The notes beneath the pieces are model-generated. The model did not search any database. It was not told the origin of the DNA and saw only the letters and a program-made list of their open reading frames with translations. Below, one piece after another: positions 6,619-8,267 of a stretch of 8,267 nucleotides of DNA. This stretch comes from Bdellovibrionales bacterium (GTDB lineage: Bacteria; Bdellovibrionota; Bdellovibrionia; Bdellovibrionales; JAMPXM01), in assembly GCA_005792225.1 (NCBI GenBank), contig SXSP01000207.1, positions 1 to 8,267 of the forward strand. Reading direction: 5' to 3'. The stretch's first letter is position 1. Each line of letters begins with the position of its first letter. Position numbers and translations under genes: made by a program.

Positions 6619-7991
6619 GCGCGCGCCGGCGCGGCCTCTGGGGAACTCGATTCGGCTTTTATCTGGCCGCGATCGGCTCCGCGTTTGGCCTCGGCAATAT
6701 CTGGCGTTTTCCGTACGTCACCGTTGAAAACGGCGGGGGCGCCTTCGTTTTTCTTTACGTTATTTTCGCGATCGCGATCGGGCTTCCGATTCTGATCGGC
6801 GAACTCATGCTGGGAAAACTCTCGCGTCGAAGCGTCGTCACGGCCGTCGCGCGGTTAAAACCGGAGGCGACCAACTCGACGCTCGCGCGGTACTTGCCGT
6901 GGGCGGGCCGCCTCTCGGCGATTTCGTGTCTTCTTGTTTTGTCGTACTATGCCGTCATCAGCGGCTGGGTTTTGCATTTTCTCATGCAGTTCTTCTTCGG
7001 CCACCTCTTCTCGGGTGGCTACGATGCGGAGACATCTCTTAGGGTCTTGCGTGAAAATGGTTGGCTGCAGATCGCTCTCACGAGCGCGCACTTATTGATG
7101 ACCCTCGTGATCGTCGCTAAGGGTGTGCAGGAGGGGATGGAGAAGTGGGTGAGTCACGCGATGCCGGTTTTCGTCGTGCTCCTTGTGATTCTCGTTACGA
7201 AGTCGCTGAGTCTGCCGATGGCGACCGAGGCGATCCGCTTCATGCTCTATCCTGATTTCACTAAACTCACTCCTTACTCGGCTCTTCAGGCGCTCGGTCA
7301 CGTCCTCTTTACGCTCTCGGTGGGTTTCGGCACGATGGTGACGTTCGGCAGTTACCTCAATGAGCAGACCCATATTCCGTCTGCGGGCTTTCGCGTGACG
7401 AGCATGGATACAATCATCTCACTTTTCGCGGGGCTTTTGATTTTTCCGCTCCTGATCGGTCCCTCGCTTCCGACCGCGAGCCCGGAACTTGTTTTCCAGG
7501 CTCTCCCACGGCTTCTCGCGGGACTCGATAATGGATTTTTGTTTGGTCTCGCATTCTTTGTTTGCCTCTATCTCGCGGCCCTCGGCGCGAGTATCGGAAT
7601 GCTTGAGGCGCTCGTTTCAAACGTTTTGGACGTGACCAAGCTCGGCCGCACGCGGGCGACTTGGCTGACGGGGCTCGTCGCGTTTATGCTTTCGGTGATT
7701 CCCGCGCTGTCGACTTCCGTTTTGAGCGGGGTTCAGCTGCGCGGAAATGGACTCCTCGAGATTCTCGACGGTGCGCTCATCACGATTCTTCTTCCGATCG
7801 CGGCTCTGGGGATTTCGCTCGCGGTCGCCTTGGGGCTGAAGCGCGAAGACGTGGAGGCCGAGTTCATCAATGACGACTCGATTGCGACCCGCAAGCTCTA
7901 TTCACATTGGTTTTTCGCGCTCAAGTGGCTCGTTCCGGGAGTCGTGCTCACGGCGTTCGCCTTTGCGCTTTACGGATGGCTGAGGGCCTGA
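6615..7991 (+). CDS. Neurotransmitter:sodium symporter (NSS/SNF, LeuT-fold) family transporter
   Basis: This is a predicted inner-membrane secondary transporter of the LeuT fold, a family that usually imports amino acids with sodium. The protein has 458 residues and about 11 hydrophobic helices, as in MhsT. Helix 1 carries GSAFGLGNIWRFPY (21-34), including the conserved Asn28 and Arg31. ENGGGAF (39-45) starts helix 2, helix 3 has tyrosines 111-112 at the substrate face, and unwound helix 6 has TLSVGFG (233-239), matching LeuT Thr254, Ser256 and Phe259. Helix 7 has an acidic Asp265, a feature of chloride-independent bacterial members. In helix 8 the usual Thr-Ser pair of the Na2 site reads Gly324-Ala325, so the second sodium site may be altered. 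The start overlaps the der stop by 4 bases, with GAGGG at 6604-6608. The substrate is unknown; the neighbours do not suggest one. Confidence 0.93.
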   Translation: MSARRRGLWGTRFGFYLAAIGSAFGLGNIWRFPYVTVENGGGAFVFLYVIFAIAIGLPILIGELMLGKLSRRSVVTAVARLKPEATNSTLARYLPWAGRLSAISCLLVLSYYAVISGWVLHFLMQFFFGHLFSGGYDAETSLRVLRENGWLQIALTSAHLLMTLVIVAKGVQEGMEKWVSHAMPVFVVLLVILVTKSLSLPMATEAIRFMLYPDFTKLTPYSALQALGHVLFTLSVGFGTMVTFGSYLNEQTHIPSAGFRVTSMDTIISLFAGLLIFPLLIGPSLPTASPELVFQALPRLLAGLDNGFLFGLAFFVCLYLAALGASIGMLEALVSNVLDVTKLGRTRATWLTGLVAFMLSVIPALSTSVLSGVQLRGNGLLEILDGALITILLPIAALGISLAVALGLKREDVEAEFINDDSIATRKLYSHWFFALKWLVPGVVLTAFAFALYGWLRA

Positions 7992-7996
7992 TCGCC

Positions 7997-8267
7997 TTAA
8001 AAATTCACGCCGAGAACGCCGAGCGCCAGATACGAGTCACCGCGGGGGCGAATGCCCGTGGGTTTGTCGGCGGGGTCTTTGATCTCCTTTGATTCGTCGG
8101 CGAAATTGACGAGTTGGTACATCAGCTGACCGCCAAAATACATTTTGTTTCTCATCATCGGGATCTCGATTCCCGCACCCATGTTCACCCCGAAGGCCGA
8201 GTCTTTCGCGAACTCAGGATAGCCGCTCACGGTTTGGGTTCTATATATTTGCGAGAAACCACCGATA
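7997..8267 (-). CDS. C-terminal part of an outer-membrane beta-barrel protein, 5'-truncated at the window edge
   Basis: The minus-strand frame is open from the right edge to a TAA at 7999-7997, giving 89 visible residues. A GTG at 8230 is in frame, but the sequence before it continues the same protein, so the gene starts outside the window. The visible part alternates polar and hydrophobic residues in strand-like runs: GVNMGAGIEIPMM, then KMYFGGQLMYQLVNF, a charged loop of about 22 residues rich in Lys, Asp and Pro, and finally SYLALGVLGVNF. Ending in a terminal Phe after an amphipathic strand is the classic C-terminal signal recognised by the Bam machinery, so I read this as the last two or three strands of a small barrel. 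It converges on the transporter with a 5-base gap. The specific family and function are not recognisable from this fragment. Confidence 0.75.
   Translation of the reverse strand, partial: IGGFSQIYRTQTVSGYPEFAKDSAFGVNMGAGIEIPMMRNKMYFGGQLMYQLVNFADESKEIKDPADKPTGIRPRGDSYLALGVLGVNF

Noticed and set aside
7951..7970. Possible terminator: GGC-GTTC-GCC followed by T-containing sequence near the transporter end
   Set aside because: The stem is only 3 base pairs, the following Ts are interrupted, and it lies within coding sequence.
8068..8092. Weak stem GGGG...CTCC followed by TTTG downstream of the operon
   Set aside because: It has about four pairs including a wobble and an 8-base loop, with no T-run; not convincing as a terminator.

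Overview
The window is a densely packed piece of a bacterial housekeeping operon. Six genes and the 3' part of a seventh run on the plus strand, and the tail of a convergent gene lies on the minus strand. The coding sequence is fairly GC-rich by eye, with many CTC, GCG, CGC and TCG codons. The minus-strand product ends in beta-barrel strands with a C-terminal phenylalanine, which points to a Gram-negative bacterium with an outer membrane. The style of MnmA (PCxxCN around the first catalytic Cys) and of the barrel protein made me think of Bdellovibrionota or a similar former-deltaproteobacterial lineage. That placement is inference; nothing in the window proves it.

Layout: a 5'-truncated cysteine desulfurase (left edge to 977), mnmA (964-2085), mtaB (about 2082-3476), rnc (3464-4186), era (4167-5081), der (5062-6618), and a neurotransmitter:sodium symporter-family transporter (6615-7991). 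Five bases further on lies the 3' end of a minus-strand outer-membrane protein (7997 to the right edge). Every neighbouring plus-strand pair overlaps, by 14, 4 (or 13), 13, 20, 20 and 4 bases. Ribosome binding sites lie inside the preceding genes, and mtaB and rnc appear to start with TTG. There is no intergenic space over 5 bases, no RNA gene, no mobile element and no CRISPR array. The operon promoter lies left of the window.

The genes form a translation-apparatus programme. The desulfurase mobilises sulfur as a persulfide. MnmA uses it to make 2-thiouridine at tRNA position 34. MtaB thiomethylates t6A at position 37, so both decoding-critical anticodon-loop positions are served. RNase III processes rRNA precursors, Era acts in 30S maturation and Der in 50S maturation. 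The transporter is the only gene without an obvious link to this theme.

I see no undescribed multi-gene system. The points worth a second look are residue-level departures inside familiar proteins: RNase III has Ser where the family usually has a catalytic-site Asp, the transporter lacks both side-chain hydroxyls of the LeuT-type Na2 site, Der has a long acidic C-terminal tail, and Era has variant G-motifs.
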